Below are positions 38,601-44,957 of a DNA stretch of 64,000 nt, piece by piece. Location of the stretch: assembly GCF_022760175.1 (NCBI RefSeq), contig NZ_CP094326.1:3398804-3462803 (forward strand), read 5' to 3'. Made by a program: the position numbers and the translations under genes. Source of the DNA: Zhouia spongiae (GTDB lineage Bacteria; Bacteroidota; Bacteroidia; Flavobacteriales; Flavobacteriaceae). Position 1 is the first letter of the stretch. Each line of letters starts with the position of its first letter. Below the pieces are notes generated by a model. It was not told the origin of the DNA and ran no database searches. It saw only the letters and a program-made list of their open reading frames with translations.

Positions 38601-41600
38601 GGCATAATTTGACTCATCAATATCGAATACATTCCAATATTTGCTCCTATATCAATAATATTACCATTCCTTTTTAATTTAATTCCATGTTGTAAATAGC
38701 ACATTTCTTCATATATTTCCTTATATAAAAAATCAGTTTCACTACGATTAGCATAAAACAATGGCATTTTATTTGGAAGAATGTAAGGTCCGGTATCTCT
38801 CAAACCTTTATTCATAATTTCCCTTAGCTTAAAAATGGTTCTTGCTTTATAACTATCAGGTACCACATACCCCACCAATTGCTTATTTCCTGAGGCATCT
38901 TCCTTGGCCAATACAACACTCGAACTTACTTGATCTTGTTGGTTTAACACTGATTCAATCTCTCCCAACTCTATCCTAAAACCTCTGATTTTTACTTGGT
39001 CATCTAGTCTACCGATAAACTCAATGTTCCCATCTGGTAAATATCTAGCCAAATCTCCCGTCTTATAAAGTCTTGAATTTGGATCTTTACTAAATGGATC
39101 CTTTATGAATTTTTTACGCGTCAAATCAGGCTGATTCAAATAGCCTCGAGCAACCTGAATACCTGCTATACACAATTCCCCAGGAATTCCTACTGGGATG
39201 GGTTTTAAATATTGGTCTAATATATAAAGTTGTGTGTTTGCTACAGGCCTACCTATTGGAATATTTCTATGATTTACAACTTTTTCACATACATAACTAG
39301 AAACATCAATTGCAGCTTCTGTTGGTCCATATAAATTATGTAATGGAATATCAAAATTTCGATGAAATTTCTTAACCAATTCAAGTGGTAATACTTCTCC
39401 ACTACACAAAATGTTTTTTAAACTTTTACACTGACTAAATTCTGGTGTATCTATCATTACTTGCAACAATGAAGGAACGAAGTGAAGTGTGGTTATGCTC
39501 TCTTTCCTAATAATCTCTATTAAATATTGAGTATCTTTATGACCATTAGGTTTTGCTATTACTAATTTACTTCCAACGATAATTGGCCAAAACAACTCCC
39601 AAACGGATACATCAAAACAATAGGTTGTCTTTTGTAATACAACATCACTTTTTTGGAGTTTATATACTTCTTGTGCCCAATTCAGTCGATTTACCAAACC
39701 ATCATGTTGGTTCATAACTCCTTTGGGCTTGCCTGTTGAACCCGAGGTATATATAACATATGCCAGGTTATCTCCCTTAACTCCTGTTTCAATATTTGTT
39801 CTAGGAGCTTTGGCTATCTTTTCCCATTCAGAATCAAGATAAATAATCTCTGAATTTGTTTTTGGCAACTCTATTTGTTCTTGCGTTAAAACTATAGCAC
39901 AATTCGTGTCTTTAAACATGTAAGAGATTCTCTCCTCTGGATAGGTCGGGTCAATAGGTACATAAGCGCCTCCTGCCTTTAGTATTCCTAGCAATCCTAC
40001 TATCATTTCCAATGAACGCTCTACACAAATACCTACTAAACTTTCCGCCTTTACGCCTTTACTCTGTAAATAATACGCTAGCTGATTTGACCTTTCATTT
40101 AACTCTCGGTAAGTCAAAGAATCACCTTCAAATACCACGGCCACATTATCTGGAGTCTTTTCTGACTGCTCCTCAAATAATTGATGAATACATTTTTCCT
40201 TAGGATAATCTACTTGGGTGTCATTCCAATCAAAAAGTAACTGTTGCCTTTCTGAAGAAGTCAACAACTCTATGTCTGAAATTTTACACTCTGGATTAGA
40301 CATTATAGAATTTACAATAATCTTAAAATGGTCAATAAATCTGCAAATACTATCTTTTTCAAAAAGATCAGTATTATATTCCACCGTCCCAATAAGTTCA
40401 TCTTTTTCTTCTTTGAAAATTAATGTTAAATCAAATCTAGAAACAGATTGCGTAAATTCTATTGGTTGTAAGTTTAATTCTCCAAAATAAAGTTCACTTA
40501 CGGGGTTATTCTGCAATGCCAAAGCAACTTGAAATAATGGCGAATAAGTTAAATTTCTATCAAGCTTTAATACGTCAACTACTTTCTCAAATGGAATATC
40601 CTGATTTTCATAGGCGTCTAAAGTTGTTTGTTTTACTTGCCTTACTAAATCAATAAAAGTCATTTGATCATCAAAACTCGTTCTTAAGGCAAGCATATTT
40701 GCAAAAAAACCTAACAATGGCTCTAATTCTTTTCTAGTCCTGTTAGCTATAGGACTGCCCACACAAATATCATTCTGACCAGTATATTTATTTAGAAGCA
40801 CTTTAAATAATGATGTTAAAGTCATAAATAATGTTAAATCATTTATTTGACTAAAACTTTTTAACATTTTAGTCAAAGGCTTATCTAAAGTAAAATGAAG
40901 GCTAGAACCATTGAACGTTTGCCGTACTGGACGTGTTTTATCAATCGGTAGTTCTAGAATTGGAGTGTTATTTAATTTATTTTTCCAATATTCTACCTTT
41001 TCAATAAATTTTTCACCTTGTACAAGGTCTCGCTGCCAAACAGCAAAATCAGAATATTGGATTTCAAGATCGGGCAATGGAGATATTTTACCTTTACAAA
41101 AAGCCTCATATAGTGTAGAAATTTCTTTAATGAATATCGAAAAGGACCAACCATCTGATATAATATGATGTTTATTTAAAAAAAGTCTATGGTCCGTATC
41201 CCCTACTTTAAAAACAATTAGTCTTATTAAACTGTCATTTGCTAAATCAAATGGTTTTTGTGCCTCTTTCTCTATTAATTCTTGAGTTATTTGATCAACT
41301 TCATTTTTCTTCAAATGAGTTTGATCAACTATCTTAAATTCAAACTTAGATTCTTCATTAATATACTGCCAAGGTATTTCATTAATTGTTACAAAATTCG
41401 TTCTTAAAATTTCATGCCGTTTAACTATTTCTAAAAAAGTCCTTTTTAAAACTGGAATATCTAGATTCCCTTTTAATTTAACGGCTACTGGTAAATTATA
41501 GCTAGCATTGTGATTAAATTTATCAATAAACCATAAGCGTTCTTGGGAAAATGATAGAGGACGACAATTCTTAAAAAGTAAAATTATTTCATGCTTATTC

Positions 41601-41731
41601 TGTTTAATTTCATTTAGGTAATCATTTAAATCTGATTCATCCTCTAACTCAATGGATAATTCATCATTAAAATAATTAAAAAAAATGCCTTGAGAATTAC
41701 ACCTTCTAACCAATTCTAAAATTTCATTCAT
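29690..41731 (-). CDS. P4: giant hybrid, docking-C-A(Ser)+FkbM MT-PCP-KS-AT-KR-PCP-Cy-A(Cys)-PCP
   Basis: About 4013 aa. TubC docking: 1-50. C: ~55-485. A(Ser): ~490-955, same pocket as P7 A1, interrupted by an FkbM-family methyltransferase at ~956-1275 before the NGK lobe resumes. PCP: ~1320-1395. KS: ~1415-1850. AT: ~1920-2275 (HAYH). KR: ~2340-2785 (TGGLGGVG). PCP: ~2820-2885. Heterocyclisation domain: ~2925-3360, with PLTAVQQSYWIGR and DGLIFDASS, which fits DxxxxDxxS. A: ~3395-3880, pocket D-L-Y-N-L-S-L-I-W-K, the bacitracin-type cysteine code. PCP: ~3910-3980. It should add (O-methyl)serine, extend with malonate, reduce, then add cysteine and cyclise it to a thiazoline. No oxidase domain was seen. 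I placed the start at the ATG ending 41731, not the upstream in-frame ATG at 41767. The docking domain begins there, and an AGGAG lies 8 nt before it. Confidence 0.96.
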   Translation of the reverse strand: MNEILELVRRCNSQGIFFNYFNDELSIELEDESDLNDYLNEIKQNKHEIILLFKNCRPLSFSQERLWFIDKFNHNASYNLPVAVKLKGNLDIPVLKRTFLEIVKRHEILRTNFVTINEIPWQYINEESKFEFKIVDQTHLKKNEVDQITQELIEKEAQKPFDLANDSLIRLIVFKVGDTDHRLFLNKHHIISDGWSFSIFIKEISTLYEAFCKGKISPLPDLEIQYSDFAVWQRDLVQGEKFIEKVEYWKNKLNNTPILELPIDKTRPVRQTFNGSSLHFTLDKPLTKMLKSFSQINDLTLFMTLTSLFKVLLNKYTGQNDICVGSPIANRTRKELEPLLGFFANMLALRTSFDDQMTFIDLVRQVKQTTLDAYENQDIPFEKVVDVLKLDRNLTYSPLFQVALALQNNPVSELYFGELNLQPIEFTQSVSRFDLTLIFKEEKDELIGTVEYNTDLFEKDSICRFIDHFKIIVNSIMSNPECKISDIELLTSSERQQLLFDWNDTQVDYPKEKCIHQLFEEQSEKTPDNVAVVFEGDSLTYRELNERSNQLAYYLQSKGVKAESLVGICVERSLEMIVGLLGILKAGGAYVPIDPTYPEERISYMFKDTNCAIVLTQEQIELPKTNSEIIYLDSEWEKIAKAPRTNIETGVKGDNLAYVIYTSGSTGKPKGVMNQHDGLVNRLNWAQEVYKLQKSDVVLQKTTYCFDVSVWELFWPIIVGSKLVIAKPNGHKDTQYLIEIIRKESITTLHFVPSLLQVMIDTPEFSQCKSLKNILCSGEVLPLELVKKFHRNFDIPLHNLYGPTEAAIDVSSYVCEKVVNHRNIPIGRPVANTQLYILDQYLKPIPVGIPGELCIAGIQVARGYLNQPDLTRKKFIKDPFSKDPNSRLYKTGDLARYLPDGNIEFIGRLDDQVKIRGFRIELGEIESVLNQQDQVSSSVVLAKEDASGNKQLVGYVVPDSYKARTIFKLREIMNKGLRDTGPYILPNKMPLFYANRSETDFLYKEIYEEMCYLQHGIKLKRNGNIIDIGANIGMYSILMSQIMPSARIYAYEPIPQIYDVLQLNASLYSDQINVFNYGIGKEKGEELFTYYPNVSILSGMKNNVDGKEISSTVKKYILSENSKESHHLSLNNYDLDLLLKNRLKSEEFKCEIVTISDIIKKNKLKTVNLLKIDAENSEIDILKGISAEDWSKIEQIIVEVHDTGNRINWVVSLLKNNGFIVKVNKEVNLNDTNIYNVFALKNPIKDFNYKSCIDNIETNKGYYNEQEFIKDLRNTLSKTLPDYMVPSLFVSLEAMPLTSNGKIDKRALPDPRVKAEEDYIAPSNDLEDRIVELWSDVLGVNKSVISINKSFFELGGNSLLSVKLQQKLNQLDEFENIQVSDLFKHHTIKRLVESVNPERLTEYKLQRNIQTDSHEVAIIGMSGAFSGVDNVTEFWDLIKNQDEGVRSYSREECEKLGSDLLLFEDPDYIPVSGHVKDIDQFDPLFWDISPNEAKLIDPQIRKFIEHCWFVLESSGYIDLRKEANIGVFAGSGNSSYLYNNILNGEMASHINLWEASNANSKDALATKTSYMLGLSGPSNSVNTACSTGLVSVVEACNYLRLGTCEMALAGGVSLAHPNQIGYTYQEGMISSKDGHCRTFDETASGTIGGSGVGVVLLKRLEDAIKDEDNIIGVIKGYASNNDGDRKTDYTAPSITGQAECIINAQRMAGVSSDQIGYVECHGTATNLGDPIEVQALKEAFEFNSLKERGSKPGHKTVLGAVKANIGHADAAAGTAGLIKACLMLQNDIIPGQPNFNVPNPKLNLDQTNFEIVKQNRSWGSSLYDQRIIGVSSFGIGGTNAHVVIGDYLPGIKSESESKTTNLPSKKGDNEFVNYVVPISAKSKESLEFYKQELIKLLGEAHEDLRIEDLAFTLQEKREHYNYRSAYCGKDIKELLNNLQQYGSTKRINTEQKNKIVFMFPGQGSQYPCMGKELYDNDPYFKASIDKLIALANEHLEVDLYDVMYPELGNEQYDINETRWAQISIFIIEYAFAEYIEKLGIRADGYIGHSLGEYVAATLSGVFSLEDAIKVVIARGELMQSMELGSMLAVNTQEESIRTIVETHECEIAAINSIEDIVVTGSDTNINTLKLFLDEHSISSVVLNTSHAYHSRMMEEASIKFERVFDTIELNTPTKYFATNLNGEIAKEEVSKVSYWSDQLRNAVQFSKGIHSLSEYFNNKVNFIEVGLGKGLSSFVDKYKRNNSKKTIHTVHLLPSKKENTQTIKKLNNKEDILAKFWTLGIVEKPNDLKLFKHANKLTSLPTYQFNNKTCWLEMGSPQVVKKYNSIEEIYYERSWERIKIPSTIGGVEDLRHKNILILVNEKDRNKSNVLDLINNLKKYCDHIDYVVDQQSNKIISDLRFDMGDASHIDKVLNEKTRNKPLDLVIYISSTVDIDNPCLDILAIRNTFDWALKTHNRIPKFISVTYDNYEVIGNEVLEEKPSIVSGVTKSIPFEYFSMDTTAYHVDLSSIGLVYNEALISTILGNKEKEIIAVRGKYKWIPKYQQVAFSKENFLDKKSSRSNNPVFMITGGLGGVGYAYANYLTQKEEKCTIILLGRTKKSNLKEEYKTRLNNLIETGHKIIYESIDIGLIDAVGSIEKILENNGINTIEMVLHSAGVAAKSAINDKTNKDIVQVVRPKVLGVEHLLNLAESIKINYLVSCSSLSSVMPSLGQMEYTAANMYLDELSYRSHTNINCILAVNLNQISDTGMAVDFIKENSSSTEKSSNSIKSHQFPAVLDVLLQAKTIHNILLSRQDLNELLSENTNLLTEINRKAENVSNVKIKEEEYSETEYRVAQIWHQVLGVEEIGLHDNFFELGGHSLIATQMISQIRNELNIKLSLNTLFKNPDLLSFSKIITINTAKQEGKFFQTSLITNTDLEQLPEIVFNDEDKYKPFPLTAVQQSYWIGRSKLYDLGGIGMHTYSESYLEELDIKRLNEVINYMIKRHDMLRMVVTEDGQQRILEKVEPYEIQIHDFRGTTQEEEKQLFLLLRDKLSHQLFSGHEWPLFDISVCIFRDGTYKLLSSIDGLIFDASSSGIFMKEIISFYKDISFNPPKLALSFRDYVIAEQSLKSTKLYNDSKQYWLDRINEIPKAPELPLAKLPSEIGNVKFRKQRFELSSLKWGILKDVISSAGVTPTVFIIQCFAEIMHRWNKLEHFTLNLTLFNRLPFHEEVNRIIGDFTSLNLLEIDYRKPKDFKSRLKDTQFQLWSDLENRHFNGIEVQRKLSQSTGYTVTMPIVVTSTLGIDLIDNEDDQLERSSHEKVLYDIKHPYAISQTPQVWIDCQIIEKNGGLQIDWDSVKELFPEGMLEDMFGAFERLLTGFIEDKDLWDSRQIELLPRHQVSIQSEANNSTKEYPNKLIHEPFIEQVRIRGEKAAIRTSTKTISYLELYQKSVEVGEELKYRGAKPNHLIAIIMDKGWEQVVTAMGVQFSGAAYMPIDASLPKQRILHLLEIGEVSIVVSLSSILDDLSLPNSIQTLIFDEMQFENRAKVKNIANQGVEDLAYVIFTSGSSGEPKGVMIDHQGAVNTILDINSRFGITEEDSCFAISSLSFDLSVYDVFGILSAGGTIVIPKSSEQKDPKAWESYIEKENITIWNSVPAQLQMLVEYNGGNNKLSSLRKVLLSGDWIPVNLPDRIKDLCPGVEVISLGGATEASIWSIYYPIGQVGADWKSIPYGKPLANQSFYVLKPDLTVCPQWVPGDLYIGGKGLALGYWRDKKKTVSSFIIHPENGERLYKTGDVGRYLPDGNIEFLGRLDDQVKIRGFRIELGEIESVLNQQDQVSSSVVLAKEDASGNKQLVGYVVPSQDVEPSQGLKIDKLREALSKTLPDYMVPSLFVSLEAMPLTSNGKIDKKALPDLQGNLQMTKEYVAPKTEIELKLVSIWQELLGIEKIGVHDDFFELGGHSLLITRVNSKIKTEFNNDISLDVLFKNSTIFDLSKQIKLEGLDKKKLSLIQRFNNLDNESNVDFEEVEF
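33150..37906 (-). repeat. PKS block repeat, copy in P4
   Basis: It aligns to 14105-18878 at a constant offset of 19028 bp. It ends sharply where the FkbM insertion begins on one side and at the second PCP helix on the other. The KS has CNYLRLG and the b-allele G at 36098. Confidence 0.92.
37908..38860 (-). other. FkbM-family methyltransferase inserted in the serine A domain of P4
   Basis: About 317 residues lie between GYVVP (A-domain C-terminal lobe) and the A10 segment LSKTLPDYMVPS, both of which are continuous in all sister A domains. The insert has IDIGANIGMYSILMSQ, the SAM-binding motif I style of FkbM proteins, then AYEPIPQIYDVLQLN, NLLKIDAENSEIDILKG and IIVEVHD, all typical of that family. 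FkbM enzymes are usually O-methyltransferases. Acting on tethered serine, it would give O-methylserine. That is inference; the kutzneride enzyme KtzH is, as I recall, a precedent for an interrupted serine A domain. Confidence 0.85.
39715..40275 (-). repeat. A-N-terminal repeat (half copy) in P4
   Basis: Only the A-domain part of the C-A repeat is present. Identity begins at the C-A linker DIELLTSSERQQ and runs to the GSTG loop, while the C domain before it is a different, non-repeat sequence. The same start point is used at 47765 in P3. Confidence 0.88.
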
Positions 41732-42129
41732 AATTATTACTCCTAACTTACTAATGTTATGCTTCATATACTATTATCTATTCTAGGTAAATGTAATAGT
41801 AACACAAATGTTTTTGATTTTTTGCTTATATTTTACTCTTTCAAAAAAAGAATATTACTGGTAAAATTATATTTGTCACCCCCAATTTTTGGTTTAACCT
41901 AATTAAATTATTTAATTAAACATATTGAAGGTAATAGACAAGCACCGATTCTCGAGCTGATTTATTGGAATAGGATTCTCAAAATTGAATCAAATCTTTT
42001 TTACCATAGAACTTCGCAATTCTTAAGTGTTTTATTAGAAAAAAATTATAAGTGACATATACATTACTATTTTAGTCATTATAATTCTCTTCACACTATT
42101 CTAGAAATGGTATATACAATTAAGCTATT
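41732..42129. other. Intergenic stretch, no gene seen
   Basis: 398 bp of AT-rich sequence between the acyl-CoA dehydrogenase-like gene and P4, containing the AGGAG above. It is the largest gap inside the run from P1 to P7, so an internal promoter for P4 is plausible, but I found no clear consensus element. Confidence 0.45.
41740..41744 (-). promoter_or_regulatory. Shine-Dalgarno-like AGGAG before the P4 start
   Basis: AGGAG on the minus strand with 8 nt to the ATG at 41729-41731. The other large genes here lack such a site, so it helps to choose the internal Met as the P4 start. Confidence 0.55.
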
Positions 42130-43272
42130 TTATTTTAATTTCATAGCCCCATATCTGGCAATTAATTGTTGCTGAATTTGAGAACTTCCTTCAACAATTT
42201 CCATTATTTTTGAATCTCTAAGATAACGCTGTACAGGCAAATTACTGCTACAGCCATTAGCTCCGTGAATTTGAACTGCATTATTAGCAGCATTGTTTGC
42301 TATTTTCGAAGAAAAATACTTAGCCATAGACGTTTCAAGGACTGAATTTAGATCACCCATTTCTTTCAATGATCCAGCTCTAAGACATAAAGATCTAGCC
42401 GCACATATTTCTGTCATCATATCAGCTAACATTTGTTGAATCAATTGATGTTTTGCTATTGGTTTTCCAAACTGCTTTCTAACTGAGGAATATTGCATAG
42501 ATTCTTCTAGACAAGCCTGAGCTAATCCGACACAACCAAAAGCCGTACTATAACGTCCATGAACTAGTCCATAATTAGCCACATGCGATATTCCAAAACC
42601 AATCCTACCAACAAGATTTCCTTCAGGGACTTCACAATTTTTCAAAGTGATCTCACCTAAACCTGAACCTCTGAATCCCAAAAGATTATTTATTGGTTTA
42701 ACAGTTAAACCTGGGGTATTTCTTTCGATAAGGAATGCTCCTGCCTGTCCCTGAACCTGTGCAAATAATAAAAATAAATTAGCATTTTGAGCAAAACTAA
42801 TCCATTTTTTTTTTCCATTTATAACAAATGAATTTCCCCTTTTCATAGCAGAAGTGGAAATACTAAGAGCGTCGCTACCAGTATCTGGCTCAGTTAAAGC
42901 AAAAGCTGTCAATATTTTTCCCGATGCCATTTTAGTAAGCCATTTTTGTTTTTGCTCCAAAGTTCCCCATTTGGAAAGTGCGACTGATACCATTCCCTGA
43001 ACACCAAGTAAATTTCTAACATTGGAGCAACCTCTACCTATTTCTTCAGAAAGCAAACCATATGTAATCATGTCAAAATTTGCTCCGCCAAAATCGCTTT
43101 GGATTTCAGTTCCCCAAAACCCTTTTTTTATAATACTACTAAGAACATCCTTCGAAATATATTGGTCTTGATCTGTTAAAAATGCGGTTGGTTTGATATA
43201 TTCATTTACAAATTGACGAAACTCGCTTTGTTTAGATTTTAACTCTGGTGATAATATAAAATTATAATTCAT
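42130..43272 (-). CDS. Acyl-CoA dehydrogenase-like flavoenzyme (FkbI type) for extender-unit synthesis
   Basis: 380 aa, the normal length of an acyl-CoA dehydrogenase. Characteristic segments are FALTEPDTGSDA (flavin/substrate loop), GKKKWIS, NNLLGFRGSGLGEI, VRKQFGKPIAKHQ and the C-terminal IMEIVEGSSQIQQ, which carries the usual catalytic Glu. It is the last gene of a four-gene cassette, 11 bp after the SerRS-like gene. In FkbI-type pathways the homologous enzyme works on ACP-bound substrates with a 3-hydroxyacyl-CoA dehydrogenase-like partner. Together they oxidise a primary alcohol on the ACP-bound C3 unit to a carboxylate, giving a malonyl-ACP analogue. Here the substrate is inferred to be seryl-ACP or its aldehyde, and the product aminomalonyl-ACP. 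It could instead be an alpha,beta-dehydrogenase acting on the chain, but the neighbours argue against this. Confidence 0.85.
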   Translation of the reverse strand: MNYNFILSPELKSKQSEFRQFVNEYIKPTAFLTDQDQYISKDVLSSIIKKGFWGTEIQSDFGGANFDMITYGLLSEEIGRGCSNVRNLLGVQGMVSVALSKWGTLEQKQKWLTKMASGKILTAFALTEPDTGSDALSISTSAMKRGNSFVINGKKKWISFAQNANLFLLFAQVQGQAGAFLIERNTPGLTVKPINNLLGFRGSGLGEITLKNCEVPEGNLVGRIGFGISHVANYGLVHGRYSTAFGCVGLAQACLEESMQYSSVRKQFGKPIAKHQLIQQMLADMMTEICAARSLCLRAGSLKEMGDLNSVLETSMAKYFSSKIANNAANNAVQIHGANGCSSNLPVQRYLRDSKIMEIVEGSSQIQQQLIARYGAMKLK

Positions 43273-43283
43273 ATTCTAAGAAT

Positions 43284-44459
43284 TTAAAGTTTAATTGGCC
43301 AATTTGATTCATCAACCCCATGTTGGACTATGTAGGCGAACATTAATCGCTCTAATCCAAAACCAGCACAACCTGTAACTATATAATCTTCATTATCATA
43401 TTTTATATTAAAATTCTTACTAAAGAAATTTTCATGATAATTAAATGATGCCACTGATATGGTATTTTTTTTATTTAAATTTATTCTTAATTCAAACTTC
43501 AAGGTCTGAAGCCTCTGATTAAATGTTTTTAAAACTGCTTCAGGACTTGCAAAAAATGGATCATTTGCTATTTCTGCATGTCCATTGAGACCCAAATCCT
43601 CCATCAAAGAAAAAGAGGCTTTCATCAATTTCTGCCTACAATCGGTTACAAAATCTTGATTACCCAAAAATACTATTTCTCTAATAGTAAAATCCCAAAG
43701 TCGTTCAATGGTCTTTTGATATCTGGATTCATGGCGAAATGATTTACCCTTGGAAGTTATCACCTTATTAAAACCATTAGTAAAAATTGAATCTTTAAAT
43801 TGATGATATGTATGGTAACACATTGTTGGAGGGAGACAATAATCGACATTACCTAAATGATTTTTGACATAGTGATTTGTCTTATGTTCTTTTTTAAATT
43901 CAAAATTAAATTTTTCATAATTTTCCAAATCATTATGCAAGCTTGAAACAAACATTAATAATTGCGGAAAAGAATCTAAACATCCACATTTTTCTATAAC
44001 CTTAGTTGGGATTAAAGTGGGGTATCTGAACTCCTCTGCTTTGAATAAATCACCAATGATTTTCATGATACGAGCATCCAAATAATCCATTAGTTTTATA
44101 AGTGGTTCACCAAAACCAACCTGCCCTTCACCACCAATCGTAATCACTTTATTTCGTTTCAAATTATCAAAAACATCCTCATGATATTCTCGGTCTTCTT
44201 TATTTTCCCATATTTTATTGGAATTTAATATTTTTTGGGTTGAAATTTCATTTTCAACTACCTTATTGATGTTATTAGATATTTTACGAATATTAGGGGT
44301 GTTTTCTGAGGATATTTCTAATCCTACAATATTTTCATTTTCAATTAAAATTTCAAATTCTAAAATCTCTGATGATATAAAAAATACTCTACGATATAAT
44401 TCTTCATAATATTCAACACTCAGAGGTGTTTTGAATTTCACCACATTTTTCTTCACCAT
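43284..44459 (-). CDS. SerRS-like amino acid:[carrier protein] ligase
   Basis: 391 aa with the class II aminoacyl-tRNA synthetase catalytic core. Motif 2 lies in GKSFRHESRYQKTIERLWDF and motif 3 in TGCAGFGLERLMFA. Cys residues in KCGCLDSF and in motif 3 could bind the zinc seen in atypical archaeal-type SerRS and its homologues. It lacks the N-terminal tRNA-binding arm of true SerRS. This is the family of amino acid:[carrier protein] ligases described from Bradyrhizobium, which load an amino acid onto a carrier protein, not tRNA. The start codon overlaps the stop of the ACP gene (TAATG), implying coupled translation and suggesting that ACP is its acceptor. The inferred role is to load serine onto the ACP. 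Serine is chosen from the oxidative enzymes beside it; known members use glycine or alanine, so specificity is uncertain. Confidence 0.85.
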   Translation of the reverse strand: MVKKNVVKFKTPLSVEYYEELYRRVFFISSEILEFEILIENENIVGLEISSENTPNIRKISNNINKVVENEISTQKILNSNKIWENKEDREYHEDVFDNLKRNKVITIGGEGQVGFGEPLIKLMDYLDARIMKIIGDLFKAEEFRYPTLIPTKVIEKCGCLDSFPQLLMFVSSLHNDLENYEKFNFEFKKEHKTNHYVKNHLGNVDYCLPPTMCYHTYHQFKDSIFTNGFNKVITSKGKSFRHESRYQKTIERLWDFTIREIVFLGNQDFVTDCRQKLMKASFSLMEDLGLNGHAEIANDPFFASPEAVLKTFNQRLQTLKFELRINLNKKNTISVASFNYHENFFSKNFNIKYDNEDYIVTGCAGFGLERLMFAYIVQHGVDESNWPIKL

Positions 44460-44710
44460 TATTCCTGTCCTACTTTTTCTAGTTTTTTATTTACCAACTC
44501 AACAACAGCATTAATAGTATTCATTTTTTTTATATCCAAATCCTCTCCAGTAAGCTGGAGCTTAAAGGTCTTTTCAATAAACAGTACAAGTTGCATTGCA
44601 AATAATGAGTTAACTATACCTGATTCAAAATAATCTTCCTCGTCGCCAAGTTCAATATCTTCAATAAATTCATAGAAAAAATCTTTAATTGTTTTTTTAA
44701 TATAATCCAT
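44459..44710 (-). CDS. Discrete acyl carrier protein (FkbJ-like) for the extender unit
   Basis: 83 aa, a normal ACP length. The attachment site lies in GIVNSLFAMQLVLFIEK, with the Ser of NSL as the phosphopantetheine residue. This NSLFAMQ form, not DSL, is what I recall of the stand-alone ACPs of methoxymalonyl-ACP-type pathways (FkbJ and relatives). It is the second gene of the cassette: the SerRS-like gene overlaps its stop, and the 3-hydroxyacyl-CoA dehydrogenase-like gene lies 247 bp upstream. It should carry the amino acid while its side chain is oxidised, then deliver the finished unit to an AT domain. The start is the only Met before the first helix (MDYIKKTIKDFF). Confidence 0.92.
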   Translation of the reverse strand: MDYIKKTIKDFFYEFIEDIELGDEEDYFESGIVNSLFAMQLVLFIEKTFKLQLTGEDLDIKKMNTINAVVELVNKKLEKVGQE

Positions 44711-44760
44711 GGTTGTTTTTTTTAATTGTATTTTATTTAAAATAATATTATTTTATTAAA

Positions 44761-44830
44761 GGAACCTTTACAATCTCACAATGTACTTAACTAAGTTTGA
44801 TGATTTAAAATTTACAAATTGTAAGGTTTC
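44761..44830. other. Imperfect inverted repeat upstream of the ACP gene
   Basis: GGAACCTTTACAAT at 44761-44774 is nearly the reverse complement of ATTGTAAGGTTTC at 44818-44830 (one mismatch, one bulge, ~43-nt loop). Within it, 44812-44824 is a perfect TTACAA-A-TTGTAA dyad. It could be an operator or an RNA hairpin between the dehydrogenase and ACP genes. Chance in AT-rich DNA is not excluded. Confidence 0.3.
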
Positions 44831-44957
44831 ATTTAGGCAATTATACAAATATTGCTCCAAGTAGACTAGGTTAATTATAATAATATTGTTATCAATATTA
44901 AATCTATTATTTGAATTAAGAATTAATGGTATATTTAAGATTTTACTTTAATAAAAA

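Noticed and set aside
41732-41767. In-frame upstream ATG as the P4 start
   Set aside because: It adds 12 residues absent from the docking-domain pattern, and the AGGAG lies between the two Met codons, favouring the second.
43284-44459. Genuine seryl-tRNA synthetase
   Set aside because: It lacks the tRNA-binding arm, and its stop-start overlap with an ACP gene inside an extender cassette points to carrier-protein loading.
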